DNA of 24,092 bases, taken from CAZJWR01 sp964549765. Lineage in GTDB: Bacteria; Zixibacteria; MSB-5A5; GN15; JAAZOE01. Of this stretch, positions 7,924 through 17,170 are shown in pieces. The DNA lies in assembly GCA_964549765.1 (NCBI GenBank), contig CAZJWR010000056.1, positions 1 through 24,092 on the forward strand, read 5' to 3'. A model generated the notes under the pieces. The model was not told where the DNA came from. It ran no database searches and saw only the letters and a program-made list of their open reading frames with translations. Each line of letters begins with the position of its first letter. Position 1 is the first letter of the stretch. The position numbers and the translations under genes are program-made.

Positions 7924-9069
7924 TTACTCCGGGCCCATGACATGCGCCTGGCGGTGCCCGTAGTCGGCCACGGGATGCGGTACTTCTTCAGCGGCGGTGA
8001 GATCATCCAGCCAGTAGGCGTTATCGTCGCGATGATAGATCATGAAGCGGGAATCGTCGGAGGGATACCGTGCGCGATGGAATTTCAGGTACATGTGGTT
8101 TTCCGTCAGGCCCACGATTTCGATCTTGCCCAGCGAATGCGACATCACCAGGCGGGCCCGTTTCGACAGGCCGCTCACGCGCCGTTTGGCCTCTTCGAAA
8201 ATAGTATATGTCTCGGCCAAAGGCAGCACAAACGGCATGTTTCCCTTGGTGGGGCGGCATTGGAAGAAATAGTAGGGGGTCACGCCCACCGCCGACAGTT
8301 TGGCCATGAGTTCCCTGAGCGTCGCCGGATCGTCGTTGACTCCTTTGAGGATCGGCGTCTGGTTGCAGACGATCGTTCCGGCCCGGATGAGCATATCGAG
8401 GGCGAGATAGGAGGCATCGGTCAATTCGCGGGGATGATTAAAATGCGTCATGATATAGATGCGCCTTCTTCGCGTGCTGTAGCGGTTGAGCACATTGGGC
8501 AGCACCGTATCGTCGATGATGCGATAGGGGTTGTAGGCGGGCATCTTGGTGCCGATGCGGATGATATTGACGTGATCGATTTTGCGTAGGGGCCGAATAA
8601 TCTGTTCCAATTTCTTGGTCGACATCAGCAGGGGGTCGCCGCCGGTCACGAGGACATTGTTGATCTGCGTATTGTTCTTGATATATTCCAGTCCGGGATT
8701 GATGTCGTTGATGACTTCGTCGCTTTCATTCATAAACAGCCGCTTGCGGAAACAGAAGCGGCAATAACCGCCGCAGACTTCGTTGACCAAAAGCAGCGCG
8801 GTGTACGGGTATTTGTGCTGGAGGCCGGGGACGACATAATTGGATTCTTCGTCGGACGGATCCAGGTCGCCGAAGTCATCCAGCTCGGACAAATCGGGGA
8901 TGACGATTTTGCGGAGAGGATCGTCGGGATCGTCCCAATTGATCAGGGATAAGTAATACTCGTTGGCGCGGAACCGGTATTTTTCCTCGACAACTTTCAG
9001 CACCTTACGCTCTTTCCTGCTCAGTTGCTCGATCTTGCCTATATCCTGTATATATTTGGTTCTGGGCAT
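7924..9069 (-). CDS. KamA-family radical SAM protein, substrate unknown
   Basis: The protein is 381 aa. The radical SAM cluster motif is CGGYCRFCF (C99, C103, C106), followed by VLVTGGDPLL, as in lysine 2,3-aminomutase (KamA) and EpmB. QTPILKGVNDD and YYFFQCRPTKGN align with KamA segments. Two features differ. The glycine-rich PLP-lysine loop PGGGGK of KamA is replaced by a short VSGLSKRARL, where K303 could be the PLP lysine. The Asp after QC, which in KamA contacts the substrate lysine, is Arg here. The family call is firm; lysine as substrate is doubtful. GGAGGT abuts the first ATG at 9075 with no gap, but stands 6 nt before the second ATG at 9069, so I chose the latter. It is transcribed from a good promoter at 9214-9241. 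Confidence 0.88.
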   Translation of the reverse strand: MPRTKYIQDIGKIEQLSRKERKVLKVVEEKYRFRANEYYLSLINWDDPDDPLRKIVIPDLSELDDFGDLDPSDEESNYVVPGLQHKYPYTALLLVNEVCGGYCRFCFRKRLFMNESDEVINDINPGLEYIKNNTQINNVLVTGGDPLLMSTKKLEQIIRPLRKIDHVNIIRIGTKMPAYNPYRIIDDTVLPNVLNRYSTRRRRIYIMTHFNHPRELTDASYLALDMLIRAGTIVCNQTPILKGVNDDPATLRELMAKLSAVGVTPYYFFQCRPTKGNMPFVLPLAETYTIFEEAKRRVSGLSKRARLVMSHSLGKIEIVGLTENHMYLKFHRARYPSDDSRFMIYHRDDNAYWLDDLTAAEEVPHPVADYGHRQAHVMGPE

Positions 9070-9213
9070 AATCATACCTCCATGTTACCCCGTTCCACCA
9101 GGGATACTGAGGCTGGTTCCAACTCCCCAGCTTTATGGAATTGGCCGGAGTGACGCGCAAACGACCGTGGAAAAACACTTGTCAGTGGTCGTCAATTACC
9201 GGCCTCTCACTAT

Positions 9214-9241
9214 ATTATACGAATTTACGACCGAATGACAA
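9214..9241 (-). promoter_or_regulatory. sigma70-like promoter of the radical SAM gene
   Basis: The -35 box TTGTCA (9236-9241) and the -10 box TATAAT (9214-9219) are separated by 16 bp on the minus strand. The -10 is a perfect consensus. The leader would be about 140 nt. Confidence 0.6.
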
Positions 9242-9478
9242 CCGTATTCCACGGATTTTGCTACGGAAATATTCCCCCGCTTCCATTTCTCGGGTAATAT
9301 GTTGTTGTTAGACAATTACTTGTCGAGCATGTGCCGGGCCCTCACCGAGTGATTGCAAAATCTTTGTTCTAACGATATTCGAGCTTCGTCACTTTCGAAA
9401 ACGACTCCGATCGGTAACGAAAATCGCGATTCTGTCGAAAACTTGAGAAAAATCCAAATATTCAATGGGGAGAAAAGC
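9242..9478. other. upstream region of the SPFH gene, no clear signal
   Basis: This is the plus-strand side of the divergent gap. It should hold the promoter of the SPFH gene, but I see only weak matches (TTGCAA near 9353 with GATATT downstream). The frame of the SPFH gene is open upstream to 9353, but that part lacks a ribosome site and family resemblance. Confidence 0.3.
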
Positions 9479-10612
9479 ATGTCGGTTATGATGGAAGTTA
9501 TCGAATGGATGGACCCCACCGGGGAAGAGATGATTCATCGTATTCCCGGTCAGGGGTCGTCCGATTTTAAACTCGGCGCGCAGTTGATCGTCCGCGACAG
9601 CCAGATGGCGATATTTTTCAAGAGCGGTCACGCCGCCGATTCGTTCACGACCGGGCGGCACACGTTGTCGACGCTCAACGTGCCGATTTTGACCCGTCTC
9701 TTGGCGTTTCCGTACGGCTTCAATTCGCCGTTCCGGGCCGAGGTCTATTTCATCAATCTCAAGACTTTTACGAATCTGAAATGGGGCACCAAACATCCGG
9801 TAACATTCAAGGACAGCAAACTGGGGCTGGTACGGCTGCGCGGGTTCGGCGCCTTCACGATGCGAATCGCCGAACCGATTCTGTTTCTCAATTCGATCGT
9901 TGGTCGGCAGGCCCGGTACACGACCGATGAAATCCAGGATTATCTCCGTGACGTCATTATCGCTCGCCTCAATGATCTTCTGGGAGAAAAGCTCGATACC
10001 ATTCTTGATCTTCCCGCAACATATACCGAGCTGGCCGGTGAATTCAAGGAGGTAGTCGAGGTCGAATTCGACAAGTACGGCCTGGAATTGGTCGATTTCT
10101 ACATTTCGTCGATCACCCCGCCGGACGACGTTTCCAAGATGATCGATCAGCGTTCCGGGATGGAGGCGGTCGGGGATCTGGATAAATTCCTCAAGTACGA
10201 AATGGCCAAGGGGTTAGGCACTCCGGGCGGACCGGCCAGTTCCGGAGCCGGGATCGGCATCGGCGCCGGCGTCGGGCTGATGGTCCCGGGGGCGATGTCG
10301 AAGGTCTTTTCGCCGGAGCAGACGGAGTTGAAGCGCGAATCGGTGGCGACGGTCACCTGCCCGGTATGCCATACCGACACCCCGGAGCAATCGCGGTACT
10401 GCTATCGCTGCGGGCATCCGATGGTCAAACAGAACAACTGCCCCTCCTGCGGCCAGGAACTTCCGACCGAAGCCAAATTCTGCCTGCACTGTGGACATAA
10501 ACTCGACACCAAACTGACCTGTCCCCATTGTCATGAAGATCTGATTCCGGGTTCGAAATTCTGCGGCAATTGCGGCCAGAAAGTGGGCGATGAGGACAGC
10601 GGCGAAGCCTAA
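9479..10612 (+). CDS. SPFH/virion-core-like protein with three zinc ribbons (YdjI-like)
   Basis: The protein is 377 aa. Residues 1-240 match the SPFH-type virion core family typified by Bacillus YdjI: an MEVIEW start, LIVRDSQMAIFFKSG, GRHTLSTLNVPILT, LKWGTKHPV, and a helix-rich ITPPDD segment. A glycine-rich linker (about 255-275) leads to three zinc ribbons (294-374), each with two CxxC knuckles: CPVC/CYRC, CPSC/CLHC and CPHC/CGNC. There is no transmembrane helix. YdjI-type proteins assemble at the membrane in a PspA-linked stress response in Bacillus; the same job here is inference. The start at 9479 follows GGGGAGAA by 5 nt and fits the family N-terminus. The stop lies inside the next gene. 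Confidence 0.88.
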   Translation: MSVMMEVIEWMDPTGEEMIHRIPGQGSSDFKLGAQLIVRDSQMAIFFKSGHAADSFTTGRHTLSTLNVPILTRLLAFPYGFNSPFRAEVYFINLKTFTNLKWGTKHPVTFKDSKLGLVRLRGFGAFTMRIAEPILFLNSIVGRQARYTTDEIQDYLRDVIIARLNDLLGEKLDTILDLPATYTELAGEFKEVVEVEFDKYGLELVDFYISSITPPDDVSKMIDQRSGMEAVGDLDKFLKYEMAKGLGTPGGPASSGAGIGIGAGVGLMVPGAMSKVFSPEQTELKRESVATVTCPVCHTDTPEQSRYCYRCGHPMVKQNNCPSCGQELPTEAKFCLHCGHKLDTKLTCPHCHEDLIPGSKFCGNCGQKVGDEDSGEA

Positions 10613-12062
10613 CACCGGCTTTTTCATCGGGGTCACCTGTCCCGGGTGCGGAGCCGACCTGGAATTGCAGTCGGATTTTTTCGTACTCGAATGCGAACAT
10701 TGCGGGTCGGTGCTTCGGATTATCATGCCCGAAGCGCCGCCGGCGTATATGATCGCGTCCGGGAAGGACAACCGGGAAATTCGTTTCCTGCTGGATCGTT
10801 ATCTCAAAACGCACGGTCTTTCTCTTACCGGTCCGGGTTTTTCGCTCCATCGCGTCTATTATCCCTACTGGAAAACCGATGCGGTTCTTCTGAAGGTAAA
10901 AGAAAAACGCCGGACATCGCCGCCGGCGTCGATGCTGACGGCCGACGTCAGCTATGGCGATATGTTTCAATTCGGCAGTATGGTCAGTGATTCCATAAAT
11001 CAGTCATCATACGGAGAGCCGGTAATCGAACATTCCGTGGAAGCGTCAGTGACACCATTCATGGTGACTACGGCGGCGGGACCGACGACTGCCGGACTGC
11101 CGTCGGATTTGGGACTTCGGGCCGAGTATGTCGCCATGAAGCCATTCAAGAGCGGCGAAGTTTCACCGGATGATGAATTTTATCCCGTCGTCGGCCATTG
11201 GAAGGATACCCTGGCGCGGATTTCGAAATCGATGTCGTTGAACCGGATGTCGTATTCGGGATCGGAGCGGGTTTTGCAGAAGCAGATATTTCGGCCTCGC
11301 TGTTCGGTGATTTATTTTCCCTATTTCATGTGCGAAATCGGTTCGGGGTCATCCGGCCGCCGGTATATCATCGATGGCCTGTCGGGCCGAGTATTGTCGT
11401 CCGTCGAGAATGATGCGGGCGAGGATTCCTCCGGGGCGGATTCGCGGCCGGCGATCGAGTTCGGCGAATTGACGGTGACGTTTCATCGCTGCCCCACCTG
11501 TGGCGTGGATTTGCCGCCGTCCCGTTCCTGCGTCTACATTTGCCACAATTGTCAGAGTGTCGTTGCGCTCGATCAGGGCGAAGTTCCGCGCGGCGGGATT
11601 CAGCTGGCTGCTGGAGAAAATACCGCAGGCGACCGGATGTTTCCCTTCTGGCTGTTGACTCTCAGCCAAGGTGAGGTCGGCCGCATCGCCAAATCATCGG
11701 CGATAGACGGCGCGTCGGATGTGCTGGCGATTCCCGCCTTTCGCATATCCAATTTCACAATGATGCGGACACTGTGTCAGCGCATCACCTGCGCCATGCC
11801 GAATATTCCGACAGTGCCGGCCGAATCATACAATCAAAATTTTCTCCCGGTCGAAATAGGCGTCGCCGAAGCGGCGACGTTGGCCGAGATCTGCCTGTAC
11901 TGCGAGGATGTTACCAAGCGATCCGAATTATCCCCGGAAAACGTCGCCTTGTCTCCCCGGGAGGTGGGGCTGGTGTTTGTGCCGTTCCGCCCGCAAAGCT
12001 ATTTTTATGTCGATTCCATCATCAACGCCGTGACCTTCGCGAAGAATTCCCTGCCGGGATAG
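10590..12062 (+). CDS. protein with two zinc ribbons, partner of the SPFH protein
   Basis: The protein is 490 aa. It opens with a zinc ribbon (C17, C20, C35, C38) and has a second one in the middle (C301, C304, C318, C321). Each ribbon is followed by a long beta-rich region. The segment VIYFPYFMCEI...YIIDGLSGRVLSS just before ribbon two resembles the repeated fold seen after TFIIB-like zinc ribbons in YdjG-type proteins. No membrane helix or catalytic motif was seen. It overlaps the SPFH gene by 23 bp in another frame, so translation is probably coupled and the two proteins probably act together. I do not know its function. Confidence 0.8.
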   Translation: MRTAAKPNTGFFIGVTCPGCGADLELQSDFFVLECEHCGSVLRIIMPEAPPAYMIASGKDNREIRFLLDRYLKTHGLSLTGPGFSLHRVYYPYWKTDAVLLKVKEKRRTSPPASMLTADVSYGDMFQFGSMVSDSINQSSYGEPVIEHSVEASVTPFMVTTAAGPTTAGLPSDLGLRAEYVAMKPFKSGEVSPDDEFYPVVGHWKDTLARISKSMSLNRMSYSGSERVLQKQIFRPRCSVIYFPYFMCEIGSGSSGRRYIIDGLSGRVLSSVENDAGEDSSGADSRPAIEFGELTVTFHRCPTCGVDLPPSRSCVYICHNCQSVVALDQGEVPRGGIQLAAGENTAGDRMFPFWLLTLSQGEVGRIAKSSAIDGASDVLAIPAFRISNFTMMRTLCQRITCAMPNIPTVPAESYNQNFLPVEIGVAEAATLAEICLYCEDVTKRSELSPENVALSPREVGLVFVPFRPQSYFYVDSIINAVTFAKNSLPG

Positions 12063-12186
12063 GCATTCGGTATTCGTACTTCCACAGCGCAATCGTTTCT
12101 CGATAGAATATTGTGGCGCAGACCATCCGTATTGTATTATTTTCTCTGCAGCTAATCGAAATCCAACTGACGTATATTTGACAGTA

Positions 12187-12223
12187 CTCCGCCGGCAATG
12201 CGGAGGGTATAAGCCGCATGCGG
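12187..12223 (+). other. two small hairpins in the leader of the SppA fusion
   Basis: CTCCGC/GCGGAG (12187-12205, 7-nt loop) is followed by the palindrome CCGCATGCGG (12214-12223). They lie 43 nt or more before the ATG, just after a TTGACA box (12178-12183) that lacks a well-spaced -10. They could stabilise the mRNA leader; no known riboswitch was recognised. Confidence 0.3.
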
Positions 12224-12265
12224 TGAAATTGCAGGCGCTTGACGGATTCCCGCAGAGGAGGTTCC

Positions 12266-14689
12266 ATGAGACAGATAACCATTATCGCAATCATCGGGTT
12301 GATCGTTTCCGCGGCGGCGATCGCATCCGAACCGGTGGCGTCATACTATGCGCGGAACGATTTTCTTATGGCCCCGCCGGGTGAATTCGGGGACGGACTG
12401 GTGGGATTCGTCAATCCCGCCAACCTGGGTCTGATGCACGCTCCCGAAATGCGCTTCCTGTGGTCGACCCGCCGCACCGACGCCTGGTCATTGGAGGATT
12501 GGGGTCTTTTCACGGCCGTGCCGCATCTCGGATTCGGGGTGGTGCGCCGGTACGCCGGCGGATACAGGATAACCGATTATCGTTTTTCCCTGGGGTTCGG
12601 TAACGATCGGGCGGTGTCGGGTATCGCCTATGGATGGTCGACCGGCGATACCGGGGAACTGGGACGACAGCGGACGCTCAGCTTCTCCAGCATATCCCGC
12701 CCCAGCCGGTACGTTTCAGCCGGATTCATCGGCAACGTCTCTACCCAGAGTAATTGGAAGGAAGCCGTGCTGGAATTCGGAGTGCGGCCGCTGGGCACGC
12801 CCGTGGTGACCCTGTTTGCCGACGGCGCCTGGGCCTACAAACAGCAATTCGATGAAGTGCCGTGGAGCATGGGGGCGGCGGTGCAGGTCATACCGGGGCT
12901 GAATGTGACGGGACGGTATTTCGAGGGAACATCATTCACACTCGGGCTGACCTTTGATTTCGGCTATCAGGGCGTCGCCGGACAGTCGTATTTCGATACC
13001 GAGCAGAAAATTGCCAAATACAGTTACGGCGTCCGCGTCGGTGGACTGCAACCCAGCTTTTTCCCGGAGGCGATCGATCGCGGCAAGCGAATGTTGACAA
13101 TGGAAATGAAGGGAACCGTCAATTACAATCGGTACGAACTGTTCGATACCGGGCATCTCCGCTTCATGGATATCCTGACGGATATCCGCGCCGCCGCGAA
13201 TGATCCGCGAGTGGCCGCGATAGTCTTGAACCTGTCGGGCCTTAAGGTCCTACCCGAGCAGGCATGGGAAATCCGGGAGGAATTGCGGAGAGCGCAAGAG
13301 TCGGGCCTGATGGTCGCAGTCTTTATCGACCGCGTCGATATGACGCTGTATCATCTGGCAAGCGTGGCCGACGCGATCGCCCTCGATCCCGAGGGATGGG
13401 TGGCGCTGCCGGGCTACCGCATGGGGCGGACGTTCTTCAAAGGCACGTTGGATAAGCTGGGATTGGGCTTTGACGAATGGCGGTTTTTCAAGTATAAGTC
13501 GGCGCTGGAATCATACAGCCGGGACAAAATGTCGGCAGCCGATGCGCAGCAACGGCAGGATCTGATCGACGCCGAATACGACCTCGCCCGTGCCGAAATC
13601 TGCCGGGCGCGCAACCTGACCTACGAGGCATTCGACAGCATCATCAACAAGCAGGCGTTTCTTCTGCCGCAGGCCGCGATCAAGGCCGGGCTGGTGGATA
13701 CGCTGGCGCGCTGGCCGGTCAAGGATGAAATCGTGGCCGAGATCACCGGCCGGTCGCTCCGATCGATCGGAGCCGACGGTTTGTTCGCCAACGCCCTGCA
13801 GCGCCGCGACTGGGGCTCGCGGCCGAAAATCGCCGTCGTCTATGCCTTGGGCGTATGCGATCTCGATACCGGCATTCGGGCCCGCTGGCTGTCGGAGATG
13901 TTTCGCGGTTTGAAAGACGACCGCACGGTCAAAGCAATCGTTTTCCGCGTCGATTCTCCCGGTGGCGACGGCCTGGCCAGTGACCTGGTCGCCCAGGCCA
14001 TGCGGGAATGCGCCAAAGTCAAGCCGGTCGTGGTCAGCCAGGGGCAGGTGGCGGCATCGGGGGGATACTGGATTTCGATGTACGCCGATACCATCGTGGC
14101 CGCCCCAATCACCTACACCGGATCAATCGGTGTCATCGGCGGCTGGATTTATGACAACGGACTCGGAGAAAAACTGGGGATGACCTCGGATTTCGTCAAG
14201 CGCGGCGATCATGCCGACCTCGGTTTCGGCATCCGTCTGCCATTTGTGGGCCTGCAACTGCCCGCCCGCAATCTCACCGATGAAGAATATGCGCGGATGG
14301 AAGAGATTATCCTGACCTTCTACGATGATTTCGTATCAAAAGTGGCCGACGGCAGGCATATGCCGGTCGCGCATGTCAAAGAAATCGCCGAAGGGCACGT
14401 CTATTCCGGAATCCGCGGCCTGGAGATCGGTTTGGTCGATGTCCTGGGCGGGATGGAGGATGCCATCGGCATCGCCCGGCGCATGGCCAATCTGCCGCCG
14501 GAAGAGGACGTCGAAATCGTCGAAATACCCAAATCAAAAGGGCTGCTCAAGATGCCGGGGGTGCCGGTTCCTTCGTTGACGACAGAAGTCGAACAGGATC
14601 CGGTCTATCAATATTTGAAAATGGTTTCCGGGCACCAGGGACAGCCGTTGCCAATGCTGCTGCCGGGGATGTACCCGGTGATCAAATGA
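12266..14689 (+). CDS. sppA: SppA-type S49 peptidase with outer-membrane-like N-terminal domain
   Basis: The protein is 807 aa. A signal peptide (1-21) is followed by about 240 residues of alternating beta strands rich in Gly and aromatics, with the segment VGFVNPANLGLM typical of FadL/PorV-like outer-membrane proteins. Residues about 280-800 are a double S49 domain as in protease IV (SppA). The general-base Lys is in FKYKSALESY (K411) and the nucleophile Ser in QVAASGGYW (S598), matching the E. coli Lys/Ser dyad. SppA normally has an N-terminal inner-membrane helix and cleaves leftover signal peptides. Here the membrane anchor seems replaced by a barrel, so the enzyme may sit at the outer membrane. 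AGAGGAGG before 12266 fixes the start. It shares the strand with the S9 peptidase 75 bp downstream. Confidence 0.88.
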   Translation: MRQITIIAIIGLIVSAAAIASEPVASYYARNDFLMAPPGEFGDGLVGFVNPANLGLMHAPEMRFLWSTRRTDAWSLEDWGLFTAVPHLGFGVVRRYAGGYRITDYRFSLGFGNDRAVSGIAYGWSTGDTGELGRQRTLSFSSISRPSRYVSAGFIGNVSTQSNWKEAVLEFGVRPLGTPVVTLFADGAWAYKQQFDEVPWSMGAAVQVIPGLNVTGRYFEGTSFTLGLTFDFGYQGVAGQSYFDTEQKIAKYSYGVRVGGLQPSFFPEAIDRGKRMLTMEMKGTVNYNRYELFDTGHLRFMDILTDIRAAANDPRVAAIVLNLSGLKVLPEQAWEIREELRRAQESGLMVAVFIDRVDMTLYHLASVADAIALDPEGWVALPGYRMGRTFFKGTLDKLGLGFDEWRFFKYKSALESYSRDKMSAADAQQRQDLIDAEYDLARAEICRARNLTYEAFDSIINKQAFLLPQAAIKAGLVDTLARWPVKDEIVAEITGRSLRSIGADGLFANALQRRDWGSRPKIAVVYALGVCDLDTGIRARWLSEMFRGLKDDRTVKAIVFRVDSPGGDGLASDLVAQAMRECAKVKPVVVSQGQVAASGGYWISMYADTIVAAPITYTGSIGVIGGWIYDNGLGEKLGMTSDFVKRGDHADLGFGIRLPFVGLQLPARNLTDEEYARMEEIILTFYDDFVSKVADGRHMPVAHVKEIAEGHVYSGIRGLEIGLVDVLGGMEDAIGIARRMANLPPEEDVEIVEIPKSKGLLKMPGVPVPSLTTEVEQDPVYQYLKMVSGHQGQPLPMLLPGMYPVIK

Positions 14690-14764
14690 TTATCCTGCGT
14701 GTGAGGATGAAACCGCGCGGGGACGGCCGCGTATGCTGAAGATAAAGCAGAAAATGAGGATACC

Positions 14765-16777
14765 ATGAAAGCCAAAGACAAAAAGAAAAAACGGTTCGTG
14801 AATGTCGACGACATATGTAACCTGCAGGTGATAAACGCGGCGGCGATATCTCCCGATGAAAAGAAAATCGCCTATGCCGTGGAAATCGCGGCCGATGACA
14901 GGAAACGGTATTTCTCACACCTATGCGTGGCCGATATCGATTCCGGAGAATCCCATCAATATACCTTCGGCGAGATTCATGACCACGCCCCGGTCTGGTC
15001 GCCGGACGGCAAATATATCGCCTTCATTTCAACTCGCGACAGGAAATCGGGAATCTATATCATCCCGGCAGCGGGCGGTTCGGAGCGCAAGGTTATCGAA
15101 AAGGACGGTGCCTTTGTAGATATGAGTTGGACGCCGGATGGAAAAGAAATCGTCTATCAATTCCGGTTCAACGATTCGCACGCCGAGAAGGACGAAAAGA
15201 AGAAAAGGGAAGCCCCGGTTTATCGTCACGTCACCCGGCTGTTCTATCGGTTGGACGGGTCGGGATTTTTGCCGCAGGATCGATTCCATATCTGGAAGGT
15301 GGACGTGGGGAACGGCCAGGCGACGCAATTGACCAAGGGTAAATACGACGATTCGAATCCGGCGGTGTCGCCGGACGGCAAGTGGGTGGCTTTCAGCTCC
15401 ATCCGCAGCAAGGATCCCGATCTGGATTCGCTGCGTGGCGACCTGTTTATCGTCTCGATAAACGGCGGCAAACAGAGGAAAATCCCGACCCCTCCGGGAC
15501 CGGTATGGATGCCGGCGTTTTCGCCGAACGGCAGAAAAATCGCCTACTACGGCCATACCCAGCCCGACGATCGCGGTTATATCACCAATTTTCACCTGTG
15601 GACGGTGGGCGTCTCCGGGAAACCGGCGGCGAAGGATTTGATCCCGAAATTCGACCGTCAGGCGATGGATCAGACAATCGGCGATCTGGGCGAGGGATTC
15701 GGGATGATCCGCCCGCAATGGTCACACGACGGCAAACGGATCTATTTTCCCGCATCCGACAACGGCAGCACGCATGTATTCTACGTCCCAGCGGCGGGCG
15801 GCTTGCCGACGCGCGTCACCAAAAGGCCGTGCCATGTCAGGCATTTCACGATCAATGGCCGGACGCGGCAGGTAGCGGCGGTGATATCCGACCTGAAGAC
15901 GCCCGGGGAAGTTTATCATATCCCGGCGACATACAACGGCGACCGAAAGGCCAAGGCGCTGACCGATGTTAACAGAGAATTGTTCGCCGAAATCACCTTC
16001 CCGCGTGTGCGGGAGATATGGTTCAAGGCGAAGGACGGCATCGACCTGCAGGGGTGGTTGGTGACACCGCCGGATTTCCGCAAAAATAGAAAATATCCGG
16101 CCATCCTCGAAATTCACGGCGGGCCGCAGGCGCAATACGGGTTCACGTTTTTCCACGAGATGCTGCTTTTGGCGTCGCGGGGATACGTGGTGCTTTACAC
16201 CAACCCGCGCGGCGGCGGCGGCCGCGGCGAGACGTTTGCCGAAACGATTGTGGCCGATTGGGGATCGATTGATTACAGCGACTGCATGGCGGCAGCCGAT
16301 TATCTGGAACACCTGCCATACGTGAACACCAAGCGCATGGGCGTCACAGGTGGTTCCTATGGCGGCTATATGACCAATTGGATCGTCGGGCACACGGATC
16401 GATTTCGCGCCGCCGTGACACAGCGGTCGGTGGTCGATCTGCACAGTTTCTTGGGTTCATCGGATATGGGCTATGATTTTCAAAGGGAATTCGACGGCTA
16501 CCCATGGACCAATCCCGAGGTGTACAAGCGCTGCTCGCCCCTGACGTATGCCGCCAATATCAAAACGCCGCTATTGATCATTCACTCAGAACAGGATTTG
16601 CGGTGCGGCATCGAGCAGGCCGAACAACTATTCGCGACGCTCAAGCTGATGAAAAAACGGGTTGAGTTCGTCCGTTTTCCGGAGGAACCGCACGGCTTGT
16701 CGCGGCACGGCCGTCCCGACCGGCGGGTGGCGCGCCTGCAATGGATCGTCAAGTGGTTTGATCGATATCTGAAGTAG
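14765..16777 (+). CDS. S9 family prolyl-oligopeptidase-like serine peptidase
   Basis: The protein is 670 aa. The N-terminal two thirds is a beta-propeller of PD40/WD40-like blades; repeated SPDGK motifs are visible (VWSPDGKYIAF, AVSPDGKWVAF). The C-terminal alpha/beta hydrolase has the nucleophile in GGSYGGYM (S531), the acid in HSEQDLR (D611) and His in EPHGLSR (H643). This is the acylaminoacyl-peptidase/dipeptidyl-peptidase type that trims short peptides. There is no signal peptide and the N-terminus is very Lys-rich, so it is cytoplasmic. ATGAGGA lies just before the ATG. It follows the SppA fusion by 75 bp and may share its mRNA. Its stop is only 3 bp from that of the convergent STAS-like gene. 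Confidence 0.92.
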   Translation: MKAKDKKKKRFVNVDDICNLQVINAAAISPDEKKIAYAVEIAADDRKRYFSHLCVADIDSGESHQYTFGEIHDHAPVWSPDGKYIAFISTRDRKSGIYIIPAAGGSERKVIEKDGAFVDMSWTPDGKEIVYQFRFNDSHAEKDEKKKREAPVYRHVTRLFYRLDGSGFLPQDRFHIWKVDVGNGQATQLTKGKYDDSNPAVSPDGKWVAFSSIRSKDPDLDSLRGDLFIVSINGGKQRKIPTPPGPVWMPAFSPNGRKIAYYGHTQPDDRGYITNFHLWTVGVSGKPAAKDLIPKFDRQAMDQTIGDLGEGFGMIRPQWSHDGKRIYFPASDNGSTHVFYVPAAGGLPTRVTKRPCHVRHFTINGRTRQVAAVISDLKTPGEVYHIPATYNGDRKAKALTDVNRELFAEITFPRVREIWFKAKDGIDLQGWLVTPPDFRKNRKYPAILEIHGGPQAQYGFTFFHEMLLLASRGYVVLYTNPRGGGGRGETFAETIVADWGSIDYSDCMAAADYLEHLPYVNTKRMGVTGGSYGGYMTNWIVGHTDRFRAAVTQRSVVDLHSFLGSSDMGYDFQREFDGYPWTNPEVYKRCSPLTYAANIKTPLLIIHSEQDLRCGIEQAEQLFATLKLMKKRVEFVRFPEEPHGLSRHGRPDRRVARLQWIVKWFDRYLK

Positions 16778-16780
16778 CTA

Positions 16781-17170
16781 TCAGAAGCCGTGCTCGGTCA
16801 GGATCTTGTCCGCCTCCTGCTGCGATCGCACGATCTTACTGATCTGACCGGTGCCGCCGATCCGGAACATTTGTTTGAGCTGGTTCTTGGTGATCTGGTT
16901 GTCGATGATATTCACCGACAGAACCATGCCGTTTTCGCGGCACCAACGCAGGTGCCGGCCGATGACCTCGACCATTTCCGGGTACGACGATTTCCAGTTG
17001 GTCAAATTGATGATTTTGGCCCATTTCTCGCCGAGCAGCGGTTGCACCGTTTCCATAAAATCCCGGTGGTACGATTCGGCGGTCTCGCGTTTCCACGTAC
17101 CATAGATTTTTTCGATCATCAGGCGGCGGTCGGTATCGACGTCCAGCGTATAATACATGCTAAAGGTCAT
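16781..17170 (-). CDS. small STAS-like protein
   Basis: The protein is 129 aa with the alternating strand-helix pattern of STAS/SpoIIAA-like domains: a short beta hairpin, the helix ETAESYHRDFMETVQPLLG, the strand WAKIINLTNW, the helix PEMVEVIGRHLRWCREN, and the strand VLSVNIIDN. It has no signal peptide or membrane helix. STAS domains usually act as binding or anti-sigma-antagonist modules; no partner kinase is nearby, and the conserved phospho-Ser cannot be located with confidence. The start at 17170 follows GGGAGGGGT closely; ATG 17158 is an alternative. It converges on the S9 peptidase gene with a 3-bp gap and no terminator between. Confidence 0.65.
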   Translation of the reverse strand: MTFSMYYTLDVDTDRRLMIEKIYGTWKRETAESYHRDFMETVQPLLGEKWAKIINLTNWKSSYPEMVEVIGRHLRWCRENGMVLSVNIIDNQITKNQLKQMFRIGGTGQISKIVRSQQEADKILTEHGF

